From a virus, in IMG/VR virus record IMGVR_UViG_3300028844_001804, positions 1-28,468 of that record: DNA of 28,468 bases. One strand, written 5' to 3'. Positions 16,344 to 23,914 of this stretch are shown here, one piece after another. Position 1 is the stretch's first letter, and every line of letters begins with the position of its first letter. The notes beneath the pieces are model-generated. The model did not search any database. It was not told the origin of the DNA and saw only the letters and a program-made list of their open reading frames with translations. The position numbers and the translations under genes are program-made.

Positions 16344-16811
16344 ATGGGAACTGAAATGCATTTAGTAATTGAAAAATATTTAGAGGGAGAAGGTTATTTA
16401 AATATTTCTGAGAAAGGAAACAGAGCAAGAAAGATGGCTCATACTATTCTTAAAAACATTAGTGGATTAACTGAAGTTTGGGGAAATGAAATTAGTTTAG
16501 CTTATCCAGAAAAATATGCGGGAGCAACAGATTGTATTGGAGTTATAGACGATAAAGTAACTATCTTTGATTGGAAACAAACTAATAAACCAAAAAAAAG
16601 AGAATGGAGTGCAGTACAAGATTATTTTATTCAATTAGGAGCATATAGTTTAGCTCATGAAAGTATGTATGGTAAAATAGATCAAGTTAAAATATGTATG
16701 TGTTCTAGAGATTTTAACTATCAAGAATTTTCATTAGAAGGTCAAGAGCTAAAAGACTACCAGGATAAATGGTGGGAACGATTTGAAAATTATTTAAAAG
16801 CTACTTCTTAA
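16344..16811 (+). CDS. MGME1/RecB-like PD-(D/E)XK exonuclease, N-terminally truncated
   Basis: A 155-aa protein with the core of phage MGME1-type exonucleases: GTEMH (H6), E49, GATDC (D63), the D76-W77-K78 active-site signature, KPKKREW and QLGAY (Q97). Family members usually have about 50-90 more N-terminal residues. Here the frame is open upstream only to a TGA at 16305, and the intervening codons still read as family-like (KIKNEAAS before MGTEMH), so the first ATG is an internal Met. No ribosome site precedes it. It is therefore a shortened, possibly decaying gene, though all core catalytic residues remain. Family role: ssDNA-end trimming in replication or recombination. Its stop overlaps the convergent oxygenase gene by 11 nt. 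Confidence 0.75.
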   Translation: MGTEMHLVIEKYLEGEGYLNISEKGNRARKMAHTILKNISGLTEVWGNEISLAYPEKYAGATDCIGVIDDKVTIFDWKQTNKPKKREWSAVQDYFIQLGAYSLAHESMYGKIDQVKICMCSRDFNYQEFSLEGQELKDYQDKWWERFENYLKATS

Positions 16812-17409
16812 TCATATCTTTATTACTATACATTAAATTTCCTGAAATTGTAATTCTTTCTCCTTCACTAAAAAAAGGGTAGACACAATGATTTAAATCA
16901 GAATTAAAAAATACACCACTTTTCTCCCATTTTTTATCTACAAATAAAGTGGTTTCATCTATATTTCCTTTTTGATCTGAGTTTAAAGAAAAAAAAGATA
17001 AACCCGCTGACTTATTGCAGTTAGAGTTACAACCAGGAGATTTCAAATGTTCTTCTTCAATTAAAAAAGGTATTTTTAAAAAAATAATAAAACTAAAAAC
17101 TCCAGAATGACAATGCATTGGATTAAATTCATGTTTCTTTTGATAATTTACCCATAGACTAGATATAGTTAAAGTTTGTGCATTAGGATAAAGTACTTCA
17201 TCTAAGCTATTTTTACAACGATTCATTAAAGGCTCTATTTTTGACAATTCAAAAAAAATAAAAGGTTCTAATAAATGCATATATTTAGTTAATGAATATT
17301 CTTCTTGTATATTTCCTGCTAATGCTTCAGTACTAAGTTCTGATTTATCTGTTATCCAAGTTAACAATTTTTTATTAATGTCTTCTGGTACATTAAATTT
17401 GTAAATCAT
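16801..17409 (-). CDS. Putative 2-oxoglutarate/Fe(II) oxygenase (third in the window)
   Basis: A 202-aa protein. The motif FNPMHCHSGVFSFIIFLKIPF (H99 and H101) followed by VFFNSDLNHCVYPFFSEGERITISGN (H174, R185) matches a phage/bacterial 2OG-Fe(II) oxygenase family in which an H-x-H/D loop, a distal His and an Arg in a GERITIS strand build the site. Cys residues at 127, 131 and 99-101 region (C100) might add a metal site. Its start overlaps the stop of the upstream 55-aa gene (ATGA), so it is the last gene of a minus-strand cassette led by the SNF2 helicase. It is not closely similar to the two oxygenases at 2326-3411, so it was probably acquired separately. Confidence 0.75.
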   Translation of the reverse strand: MIYKFNVPEDINKKLLTWITDKSELSTEALAGNIQEEYSLTKYMHLLEPFIFFELSKIEPLMNRCKNSLDEVLYPNAQTLTISSLWVNYQKKHEFNPMHCHSGVFSFIIFLKIPFLIEEEHLKSPGCNSNCNKSAGLSFFSLNSDQKGNIDETTLFVDKKWEKSGVFFNSDLNHCVYPFFSEGERITISGNLMYSNKDMIKK

Positions 17410-17573
17410 TTTTTAGCTATTTTGTCCCTGTTAGGACCTTCTTTAATAATGTAATCTTGAGTTCCGTTAGCACCTGTTTCAACTTCTTTCTTTAAGTTTC
17501 TAAACAGAGTCATCTCTTTTACTTTTTTATATTGTTGTTTTAAGAATGCTTCTATTACTTTTGTATCTCTCAT
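17406..17573 (-). CDS. Small hypothetical protein, 55 aa
   Basis: A minus-strand ORF between the SNF2 helicase and the oxygenase; starts 14 nt after the helicase stop and ends in an ATGA overlap with the oxygenase start. The protein begins MRDTKVIEAFLKQQYKKVKE and ends in a basic tail (GPNRDKIAKK); it is mostly helical and Lys-rich. It has no recognisable family, signal or membrane segment. The tight coupling on both sides is the main evidence that it is a gene. Confidence 0.6.
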   Translation of the reverse strand: MRDTKVIEAFLKQQYKKVKEMTLFRNLKKEVETGANGTQDYIIKEGPNRDKIAKK

Positions 17574-17587
17574 TAAATAATTATAAA

Positions 17588-19018
17588 CTATTTTAGCCAG
17601 TTTTTAAACTCATCTCCCATGGTTGCTGTAGCTAGTTTATCTTTTTGATGAAGAGAACTTAAAATACGTTCATCTAAGCTATTTTTACATATAATATCTG
17701 TATATAAAACTGTTTTAGTTTGACCAGATCTGTGTGCTCTATCTTCAGATTGTCTTCTAACTTCATAGTTAAAGTTATTAGAAAAATAAACTACATTAGT
17801 AGCTGCAGTTAAAGTAAGTCCAAAACCACCTGTTGTTGGGTTACCTACAAAGAACTTACATTCTGGATCTTCTTGAAATCTTTTCATAGCAATAGTTCTT
17901 TTAGCTGAATCAATTGCACCGTAGTTTGCAACTACAGAAGCTTTACCATATTTGTCTTGAAGAAATTCAATAATATTTTCTATATTGTAAATATAGTTGG
18001 CCCATATAATCATTTTACCATCTGATTCATCTATTATATCCGACAAAGCATGTAGTTTAGGATTTTTAAATTCTTTTAGTTCTGCATCATTTGTTTTTAC
18101 AAAACCGTTACCTACTTGATGTAGTTTAATTATTTCAGTTAATTTATTATTATAAGAAACTGCTTCATCTTCAATAATAGCAATAGCAGATTGTTTTAAA
18201 GATTTATAAACTCTTTCTTGTTCTTCATTCATGTCTACATATCTCTTAGTATATTGTTTCGGAGGTAGATCTAAACATTCATCTTTAGTAACACGATAAG
18301 AAAAGGTTTTTAATTTTTCTTCAAGTTCTTCTAATTTTACATAGTACTTAGGTATCTCTGTATATTTTCCTCCACCTAAATCTAATCTATGTGTAACACA
18401 ATATCTATTTCTAAATGCATAGTAAGAAGAGAAACCTAGTAAATCTTCGTTTAAAAAACCACACTGAGTATATAAATCTAATGGAGATTTAGTGACAGGA
18501 GAACCTGTTAAGATTCTTCTATAAAAAGAATGTTTAGATAGTTTTAAAACATTTCTAGTTCTTATAGCTTTATGATTTTTAATTGTAGTAGACTCATCTA
18601 TGATAGTCATGGCTTTATGTTGTTTTAAAAACTCCATGGCACCTTTAAGACCTCTAGCAGTAGATAAGGCTTCAACGTTCATACAAAAAATAGTTAAATC
18701 TTTATTTACTTTATAAGCTTGTTGTAATTTTTTAGGTTTATCTAAATTCCAAATATAAGTAGTGTAATCAATATCTGGACTCATATGTTTTTCAATCTCA
18801 TCATACGCCCATACCGTGTATACGGATTTAGGTGCAATAATTAAAACACCTGTAATACCTTCATGTAATCTTAACAAACCAATATTATCTATTGTAACTT
18901 TTGTTTTACCCGTTCCCATTTCCATGAAGAAAGCGTAATTTAATTTATTCCAAGATTTTTCTAAGGCTGTTTTTTGATGCTCGTAAGGAGCGGTTTTAAA
19001 GTTAAACAAGTTCAACAT
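17588..19018 (-). CDS. SNF2-family (superfamily II) DNA helicase/translocase
   Basis: A 476-aa ATPase. From the chosen start: HQ at 14-15 (Q-motif-like), Walker A MGTGKT (34-39), DEST motif II (141-144), TGSP motif III (171-174), GFGLTLTAATNVVYF (motif V region) and QSEDRAHRSGQ motif VI (423-433). This places it with the SNF2-like helicases of marine phages and of mobile elements; roles proposed for such proteins include branch migration, replication restart or removal of bound proteins. An ATG four codons earlier (19030) overlaps the predicted -10 box, so the ATG at 19018 is preferred. It is first in a minus-strand cassette, divergent from the replication operon. Confidence 0.9.
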   Translation of the reverse strand: MLNLFNFKTAPYEHQKTALEKSWNKLNYAFFMEMGTGKTKVTIDNIGLLRLHEGITGVLIIAPKSVYTVWAYDEIEKHMSPDIDYTTYIWNLDKPKKLQQAYKVNKDLTIFCMNVEALSTARGLKGAMEFLKQHKAMTIIDESTTIKNHKAIRTRNVLKLSKHSFYRRILTGSPVTKSPLDLYTQCGFLNEDLLGFSSYYAFRNRYCVTHRLDLGGGKYTEIPKYYVKLEELEEKLKTFSYRVTKDECLDLPPKQYTKRYVDMNEEQERVYKSLKQSAIAIIEDEAVSYNNKLTEIIKLHQVGNGFVKTNDAELKEFKNPKLHALSDIIDESDGKMIIWANYIYNIENIIEFLQDKYGKASVVANYGAIDSAKRTIAMKRFQEDPECKFFVGNPTTGGFGLTLTAATNVVYFSNNFNYEVRRQSEDRAHRSGQTKTVLYTDIICKNSLDERILSSLHQKDKLATATMGDEFKNWLK

Positions 19019-19023
19019 AGTGC

Positions 19024-19053
19024 TTGACATATAATCTGTAATGACTATATAGT
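19024..19053 (+). promoter_or_regulatory. Strong promoter of the replication operon
   Basis: A perfect TTGACA (19024-19029) with -10 candidates TATATA (19046-19051, 16-nt spacer) or TATAGT (19048-19053, 18-nt spacer). An ideal ribosome site AAAGGAGG (19063-19070) lies 8 nt before the ATG at 19079. It probably drives the run of genes to 26095. Confidence 0.75.
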
Positions 19054-19056
19054 CAA
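19028..19056 (-). promoter_or_regulatory. Opposing promoter of the SNF2 cassette
   Basis: Read on the minus strand: TTGACT (19056-19051, 5 of 6), then TTATAT (19034-19029, 16-nt spacer) or TATATG (19033-19028, 17-nt spacer). The expected start falls at about 19022, a few bases before the ATG at 19018, so the mRNA would be nearly leaderless. It overlaps the opposite promoter completely. Confidence 0.55.
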
Positions 19057-19078
19057 GGGAATAAAGGAGGTCATTTTT

Positions 19079-19621
19079 ATGAACCTAGAACAACTAACAA
19101 GTATAAGTATAGACACTAATAAAACCAAAGATATTGCAAATTTATGCAATGAATTAATTTCTCAAAATAAAATAGTAGAACAAGCAGAGAAAGCACTTAA
19201 AAATGCTAAATCGGAACAACTACGTTTATCTGAAGAAGTTATTCCTGCTGTAATGTCTGAGGCAGGAATATCAATGCTCAAACTAGAAGATGGTTCTTCT
19301 GTTGAGGTTGCACCTTATTATTATGCGAAAATCCCAGAAGATAAAAAAGCGGATGCCTTTAAATGGCTACGTGAAAATAACTTTGGGGATTTGGTTAAAA
19401 ATAATTTAACCTTATCGTTTAATAAAGGAGAAGATTCTGATGCAGCTAGAATTAAAGCTGAGTTAGAAGCAAAAGGTCTTGTCGTAGACCAAAAAGAAGA
19501 CATCCATTGGCAAACGCTTCGAGGATTTGTTAAAGAGCAAACCGAGAAAAATAAAACTATACCCTCAGATTTATTTGGGTTATACGTTGCTAATAGAACA
19601 AAAATAAAAACTAACAAGTAA
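19079..19621 (+). CDS. Coiled-coil protein at the head of the replication operon
   Basis: A 180-aa protein with the best ribosome site in the window. Residues about 15-60 form a coiled coil (ANLCNELISQNKIVEQAEKALKNA, EQLRLSEEVIPAVM); then a small beta domain (MLKLEDGSSVEVAPYYYAKI, about 66-85), a helix with FKWLRENNFGDLVKN, and a C-terminal helix-strand (LRGFVKEQTEKNKTIPSDLFGLYVANRTKIK). This layout recurs in phage replication modules immediately upstream of ssDNA-binding genes, but I know no proven function. The coiled-coil start is loosely like Gam-type nuclease inhibitors; that is only a resemblance. Early, high expression is likely. Confidence 0.75.
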   Translation: MNLEQLTSISIDTNKTKDIANLCNELISQNKIVEQAEKALKNAKSEQLRLSEEVIPAVMSEAGISMLKLEDGSSVEVAPYYYAKIPEDKKADAFKWLRENNFGDLVKNNLTLSFNKGEDSDAARIKAELEAKGLVVDQKEDIHWQTLRGFVKEQTEKNKTIPSDLFGLYVANRTKIKTNK

Positions 19622-19639
19622 CAACTATAGGAGTAACAC

Positions 19640-20446
19640 ATGGCACAAACACAATCGCCAAAATCAGAAGTAGTTAAAAAAGAAACTGCATCTGCACCAT
19701 CGTTAGATGTTTCATCACTGGAACAGTTTGCTAACGCAGGAGCGGAAAACATTACATCAAATGATGTATCACTTCCGTTCTTAAAGATTCTCACTAACAA
19801 TTCACCACACGTAACTCAAGGTGATTCTAAGTTCATTGAGAATGCAAGACCAGGACAAGTAATTAATACTGTTCTGAATAAACTTTATAATGGTAAGGAC
19901 GGTTTTAAAGTCGTTCCTTGTTTTTATAAATTTGAATACGTAGAGTGGGCTGACAGAGGTACACAGAATTCTGTTGCACCTGTTAATTCATATCCTGCGG
20001 ATTCAGACATTATGACTAAAACAACTAGAGGAGATGATAGAAAAGATAGATTACCAAATGGTAATTATATTGAACCTACTCATTATCACTATGTAGTAGT
20101 CGTGGATGAAAACGATCAACCGTCAGAGACAGCAGTTATAGTCATGAAGGCCACTCAAGCTAAGAAGTCTAAGAAGTGGAATTCAATGATGCTTTCTCAG
20201 AGAAGGAAAGGTAAAAACGGAATGTTCCAACCACCAACATGGTCACAAATCTATATGATGAAGACTATGCTTGAAAAGAATAGTTTAGGTTCTTGGTTTG
20301 GATGGGAAGTTGAACACCATAAAGATATTCCTAATCAAGATTTAATGGATACGGCTATGTCGTTCTATGAAACTTGTAAGCAAGGGAATACTAAGGTGAA
20401 TCTTTCTCAAGAAGGCGAACCACAAGTAACATCAGCACCGTTTTAA
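19640..20446 (+). CDS. Putative single-stranded DNA-binding protein
   Basis: A 268-aa protein with ribosome site AGGAG. A disordered, Ser/Ala/Thr-rich N-terminus (about 1-25), then SLPFLKILTNNSPHVTQGDSKF, KVVPCFYKFEYVEWADRG (aromatic-rich strands), HYHYVVVVDE, ETAVIVMKATQAKKSKKWNSMM (basic), GSWFGWEVEHH and an acidic/Gln/Ser-rich tail. Aromatic and basic strands with an acidic C-terminus fit ssDNA-binding proteins, and phage proteins of this type are often annotated so. It sits between a coiled-coil gene and the primase in a replication operon. Function is inferred from context and pattern, not from a proven OB-fold motif. Confidence 0.65.
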   Translation: MAQTQSPKSEVVKKETASAPSLDVSSLEQFANAGAENITSNDVSLPFLKILTNNSPHVTQGDSKFIENARPGQVINTVLNKLYNGKDGFKVVPCFYKFEYVEWADRGTQNSVAPVNSYPADSDIMTKTTRGDDRKDRLPNGNYIEPTHYHYVVVVDENDQPSETAVIVMKATQAKKSKKWNSMMLSQRRKGKNGMFQPPTWSQIYMMKTMLEKNSLGSWFGWEVEHHKDIPNQDLMDTAMSFYETCKQGNTKVNLSQEGEPQVTSAPF

Positions 20447-20448
20447 AT

Positions 20449-21987
20449 ATGGTATCGCTAGAATTTTTTAGCGACCTATTCGGCGGATTGGACTCCGCTT
20501 ACGGTACCTATGAGCTCAATGGGGCTCATAGGTCTGATGGTAAAGCAGAAGGCAAAGCGCTTACTAAGAAAGGGTCTGTAACAAGTGAATTATTTGAAAA
20601 ACATCTAAAAGGAGAAGTCTCCATAGGTATTGTTCCAATTATGAAGGACAATAAATGTAAGTGGGGATGTATTGATGTAGATAAATATTCTATGGATATT
20701 AAATCTACTATTAAAAAAATTAGAGAACTAAAACTTCCACTCTTTCCTTATAGATCTAAGTCTGGTGGATTACATTTATTTCTACATATTGATGGTGTGG
20801 TAACTGCATCTGAAATGATTAATAAATTAACTGAGATAGCAGGCGTTTTAGGATTTGGAGATTGTGAAATATTTCCTAAACAAAGAACTATTAATGTAGA
20901 ACTTGGGACCATAGGTAATTGGTTAAACTTACCTTACTTTAATGCAGAAATGACTATGCGATATGCATTAGATGACAACGGCCACTCGATACCTTCTGAT
21001 AAATTACCAGAAGCTGTTGCTAAGTTTAGATTAAAACCAAAAGATTTTTACGAAATAAAAATTGAAGTAAAAGAAAATGGAGATGATATGTTTAAAGAAT
21101 ATCCTCCATGTGTACAATCATTTATGACAACTCAAATGGAGCAAGGCGGTAGAAATGAAGCTTTGTTTAATGTGGGTGTATGTATGATTAAGAAGTTAGG
21201 TAAAGAAGGAGCATGGGAACATGATCTTCAAGAAGTAAATAAAGCTTGGGGAGAAAATGCATTACCTGCACAAGAGGTTAAGGCTACAATTATTAATTCT
21301 TTAAACAAAGAAAAAGAATATAATTATAAATGTAATACTCCACCTGCTAAAAGGTTTTGTAATCAAGATCTATGTATTAAAAGAAAATTAGGTATAGGTA
21401 AAAGTAACTATAGTTTTTCTGTGGATTCTTTTCAAAAAATTAACACTAAGCCGCCTAAATATATTTTAACTATTGATAAGAAACCTATAAGATTAACTGG
21501 ACAAGAACTTTGTCAGCAACAATTACTTAAAACACAATTGTTTGATACAGATATTGTTTGGAAGACTATGGAAAAGGAATCATTTCATTTGTGGTTAAAC
21601 TATCTTAAAACAATACAAACTGATGTAGAAGGTTATGACTTTACTGATGATGATAAAGATGAGTTTGAATATCTATTCAAAAACTTTATTGACGATAACC
21701 AAGTTGCTGATGATATATCACAAACACAGAGCGACTATGTGTATGAAGAAGAAGGTTTTATGTACTTTAGACTTGAAGTCTTTAAAAAGTTTTTAAAGAA
21801 AGAAGGTCAGAATTTAAAAGCTCCGGAAGTAAAAGAAATATTAATAGACAATGGAGCAGAGTATATAAGAAAGCATAAGGAATACACAGCTAGACTTTGG
21901 AAAATATCTAAACCTAAGTTTGAATCTGTAAAAGATCGTAACGTTAACTTTAACAAAAAGTTGCCTAGCTTTGACCCAGATAAATAA
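20449..21987 (+). CDS. AEP-family primase (PrimPol-like)
   Basis: A 512-aa protein that synthesises primers for phage replication. Archaeo-eukaryotic primase motifs: D76 and D78 in WGCIDVD, the SKSGG-L-H motif (103-109), EIFPKQ (140-145, third acidic/basic motif) and GNWLNLPYF (156-164). Four Cys (C221, C295, C304, C309) in PPCVQ...CNTPPAKRFCNQDLC form a likely zinc or iron-sulphur site between the catalytic part and the C-terminal helical half (about 320-512), which has no helicase motif. The ATG is 2 nt after the preceding stop, without a ribosome site, so it is probably coupled. Three hairpins lie in the first 85 nt. The following helicase overlaps its stop. Confidence 0.85.
   Translation: MVSLEFFSDLFGGLDSAYGTYELNGAHRSDGKAEGKALTKKGSVTSELFEKHLKGEVSIGIVPIMKDNKCKWGCIDVDKYSMDIKSTIKKIRELKLPLFPYRSKSGGLHLFLHIDGVVTASEMINKLTEIAGVLGFGDCEIFPKQRTINVELGTIGNWLNLPYFNAEMTMRYALDDNGHSIPSDKLPEAVAKFRLKPKDFYEIKIEVKENGDDMFKEYPPCVQSFMTTQMEQGGRNEALFNVGVCMIKKLGKEGAWEHDLQEVNKAWGENALPAQEVKATIINSLNKEKEYNYKCNTPPAKRFCNQDLCIKRKLGIGKSNYSFSVDSFQKINTKPPKYILTIDKKPIRLTGQELCQQQLLKTQLFDTDIVWKTMEKESFHLWLNYLKTIQTDVEGYDFTDDDKDEFEYLFKNFIDDNQVADDISQTQSDYVYEEEGFMYFRLEVFKKFLKKEGQNLKAPEVKEILIDNGAEYIRKHKEYTARLWKISKPKFESVKDRNVNFNKKLPSFDPDK
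20455..20533 (+). repeat. Three successive hairpins in the first 85 nt of the primase gene
   Basis: (a) TCGCTA 20455-20460 pairs with TAGCGA 20469-20474, and two more inner pairs give a tetraloop. (b) GCGGA 20483-20487 pairs with TCCGC 20494-20498. (c) ACCTATGAGC 20506-20515 pairs perfectly with GCTCATAGGT 20524-20533, 8-nt loop. There is no T-run after any of them. They may be mRNA control elements or DNA structures; chance is not excluded for (a) and (b). Confidence 0.55.
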
Positions 21988-23546
21988 TCAATAAAACTGC
22001 AAAAATATTTGGGCCTCCTGGTACAGGGAAAACCACGAGGCTCATTAAAATAATAGAAAAATGGTTAAGGTTAGGTGTACAACCTCATGAGATTGTTTAT
22101 GTTTCGTTTACAAACAAAGCTGTTAACGAAGCTGTATCACGAGTAATTAAAAAATTTACAAATTACAAAGAAGAAGATTTTGATAATTTTAGGACCATAC
22201 ATTCCTTCTGTAAAAAACATTTAGACAATGTGCAAGTCGTAGATCCTAGAGTAGACATGCTAGAGTTTCATACGGATTGGGGAACTGTTTCAGCTAATAT
22301 GACTGATGAAGATATAAATAACAAGATATTTAATAACTGGTTTCTTAGAGTTTATGATAAATCTAGAAATTTACTAATAGAACCAGATGAAGCTTTTAGA
22401 AGAGAAGTAAATAAAAGAGGAAGATTAATTCAATACAGAGATATTATAAGAAACTATGAAGAATTTAAAAAGAATCATAAAATAGATTTCACAGATATGG
22501 TTGAAAAATATATTAAAGAAGTTAATCCACAACACTACAAAGTATTTATAGTAGATGAAGCTCAGGATCTTACTCCTCTTCAATGGAAGTTTGTCTATAA
22601 GATAGCAAAAAAAGCTAAAAGAATTTATTTAGCTGGAGACGATGATCAAGCTATATATGAATGGAATGGTGCAGATGTACATTCATTTTTAGGGTTTCCA
22701 GGAAAAGTATTTACCTTAAAAAAATCTTATAGATTAAATAAAGATATATATAATTTATCAAAAGAAATATTAAAATTTATAACTGTTAGGCAAGAGAAAG
22801 AGTTCACCAGTAATGATGTAAGAGGTTACATAGAAAGATACTCTAAGTTTAATGAGATTCCAATAGAGAAAATAAGTGGATCCTGGCTAATTTTAGGAAG
22901 AGTAAGAAATAATGTTAATGAATTAAAAGAGTTTGCTAAAGCAAAAGGTTTATATTTTCAAGATATGAGAGGTAATAAATCATTTAATATGAACAAATGG
23001 TTAGCTATTTCTTATTGGGAAAAATTAAAAAATAAAGGTACTCTTACTAAAGAAGAGGTGGGTATCATGTATGACTTTATACATGAAGTAAGAAGAGGTT
23101 GGAGAAAAATAGATGCAAAATCATGGTCAGCTATACATCCTAATGAACCTTTAGATCTAGATTTTTTAAAAACTAAAGCAGGGTTAGAAACACCTAACAG
23201 TAATTGGTGGGAAGTGCTGAACCGTAAATTTACTATAAAGGACTTGGATTATTTTGAAACTATGTTAAAAAACAATGTAGAACTTGATGACAAAGCTAAT
23301 ATTATTATTGATACTATTCACTCTGTTAAAGGAGGTGAAGCAGACAATGTTATTATTTATGAAAAATCTAATTGGCCTGCTCATTTTAACAGTAAAAATG
23401 GTGATGATAAAATGGCTGAAGCCCGGGTCTGGTATACAGGAGTGACTCGTGCTAAAAAGACACTTCATTTACTAGCAACAAACCATGAATTTTATTTTCC
23501 TATGGGGAGAATATTTTCTAACTATAAAAGGAGTATAGATGAGTAA
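21984..23546 (+). CDS. UvrD/PcrA-like superfamily I helicase with non-canonical start
   Basis: A 520-aa helicase if started on ATA at 21984, 519 if on ATC at 21987. Motifs: Walker A GPPGTGKT (10-17), FTNKAVNEAV and TIHSFC (motif Ia/Ic region), VDEAQD (motif II, 190-195), GDDDQAIYEWNGAD (motif III, 218-231), SYR (motif IV) and VWYTGVTRAKK (motif VI, ending about 492). The first ATG in frame (22230) would delete Walker A, and no ATG, GTG or TTG lies between the upstream in-frame stop (21981-21983) and Walker A. So initiation must be on ATA or ATC overlapping the primase stop (ATAA in place of ATGA), unless the ATG was lost. A 3'-5' DNA helicase for replication or repair is expected. The next gene overlaps its end. 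Confidence 0.85.
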   Translation: MINKTAKIFGPPGTGKTTRLIKIIEKWLRLGVQPHEIVYVSFTNKAVNEAVSRVIKKFTNYKEEDFDNFRTIHSFCKKHLDNVQVVDPRVDMLEFHTDWGTVSANMTDEDINNKIFNNWFLRVYDKSRNLLIEPDEAFRREVNKRGRLIQYRDIIRNYEEFKKNHKIDFTDMVEKYIKEVNPQHYKVFIVDEAQDLTPLQWKFVYKIAKKAKRIYLAGDDDQAIYEWNGADVHSFLGFPGKVFTLKKSYRLNKDIYNLSKEILKFITVRQEKEFTSNDVRGYIERYSKFNEIPIEKISGSWLILGRVRNNVNELKEFAKAKGLYFQDMRGNKSFNMNKWLAISYWEKLKNKGTLTKEEVGIMYDFIHEVRRGWRKIDAKSWSAIHPNEPLDLDFLKTKAGLETPNSNWWEVLNRKFTIKDLDYFETMLKNNVELDDKANIIIDTIHSVKGGEADNVIIYEKSNWPAHFNSKNGDDKMAEARVWYTGVTRAKKTLHLLATNHEFYFPMGRIFSNYKRSIDE

Positions 23547-23805
23547 TAAAGATATGTTTGATGAAACGTTTCCACAACATAGGCAAATAGGAGGATCTCA
23601 TTATAAAGATAATTTTAAAATACAACCTTATGAATTTATTTCAAAGAATGGTTTATCGTTCTTTCAGGGATGTGTTATAAAATATGTTTGTAGGTATTTA
23701 TTTAAAGGAACTGCAGAACAAGACTTAGATAAAATTATACATTATTGTGAACTAGAAAAATTAAAATTAAAAGATGATACGAAAAGTAAGAAAAATAATC
23801 GTTAA
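23539..23805 (+). CDS. DUF3310 family protein (phage nucleotide kinase-like)
   Basis: An 88-aa protein matching DUF3310: IGGSHYKDNFKIQPYEFISKNG (about 17-38), FFQGCVIKYVCRYLFKG (41-57) and DLDKIIHYCELEKLKL (62-77). Small members of this family are common in phage genomes and sometimes called SaV-like or nucleotide kinase-like, but the biochemical role is uncertain. It has a good ribosome site (AAGGAG) and overlaps the helicase end by 8 nt. The C-terminal basic stretch (SKKNNR) overlaps the next small gene. Confidence 0.85.
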   Translation: MSNKDMFDETFPQHRQIGGSHYKDNFKIQPYEFISKNGLSFFQGCVIKYVCRYLFKGTAEQDLDKIIHYCELEKLKLKDDTKSKKNNR

Positions 23806-23914
23806 ACTTAGAATGTTTTATGCTGATATTAGGGGCCACCATGGTAAAAAATGGGATTATGAACCTGGAGATTGGTATATGGGTAGAAAAAATAAACAGA
23901 GGAAGAAAAAATGA
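23774..23914 (+). CDS. Small basic protein, 46 aa
   Basis: An ATG at 23774 lies inside the DUF3310 gene (32-nt overlap) and the stop overlaps the next ATG (ATGA). The protein begins MIRKVRKIIVKLRMFYADI and has a central GHHGKKWDYEPGDWYMG motif and a basic tail. The central motif looks conserved-type, but I do not recognise a family. An internal ATG at 23813 would give 33 aa and retain the motif, so the exact start is uncertain. Only position, codon-phase and coupling support it. Confidence 0.5.
   Translation: MIRKVRKIIVKLRMFYADIRGHHGKKWDYEPGDWYMGRKNKQRKKK

Larger units (their letters stand above)
19023..19057. repeat. Inverted repeat CTTGAC...GTCAAG at the divergent promoters
   Basis: CTTGAC at 19023-19028 and GTCAAG at 19052-19057 are exact inverted copies, and the flanking inner bases are ATATA and TATAT. 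They form the two -35 boxes of the opposing promoters. The symmetry could also be an operator. Confidence 0.7.

Noticed and set aside
16801-16811. Bidirectional terminator between convergent genes
   Set aside because: The genes overlap by 11 nt, leaving no room, and no stem-loop with flanking T or A runs is seen.
19321-19800. Reverse-strand open frame of 159 codons across the coiled-coil and ssDNA-binding genes
   Set aside because: It opposes two good plus-strand genes and its product (Ser/Cys/Leu-rich) looks like antisense reading, not a folded protein.
21950-21990. Possible -1 frameshift producing a primase-helicase fusion
   Set aside because: A shift before 21981 would meet TAA at 21981-21983 in the helicase frame, and the only later point (the AAA codon before the stop) has no slippery heptamer. 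A non-ATG start explains the layout better.
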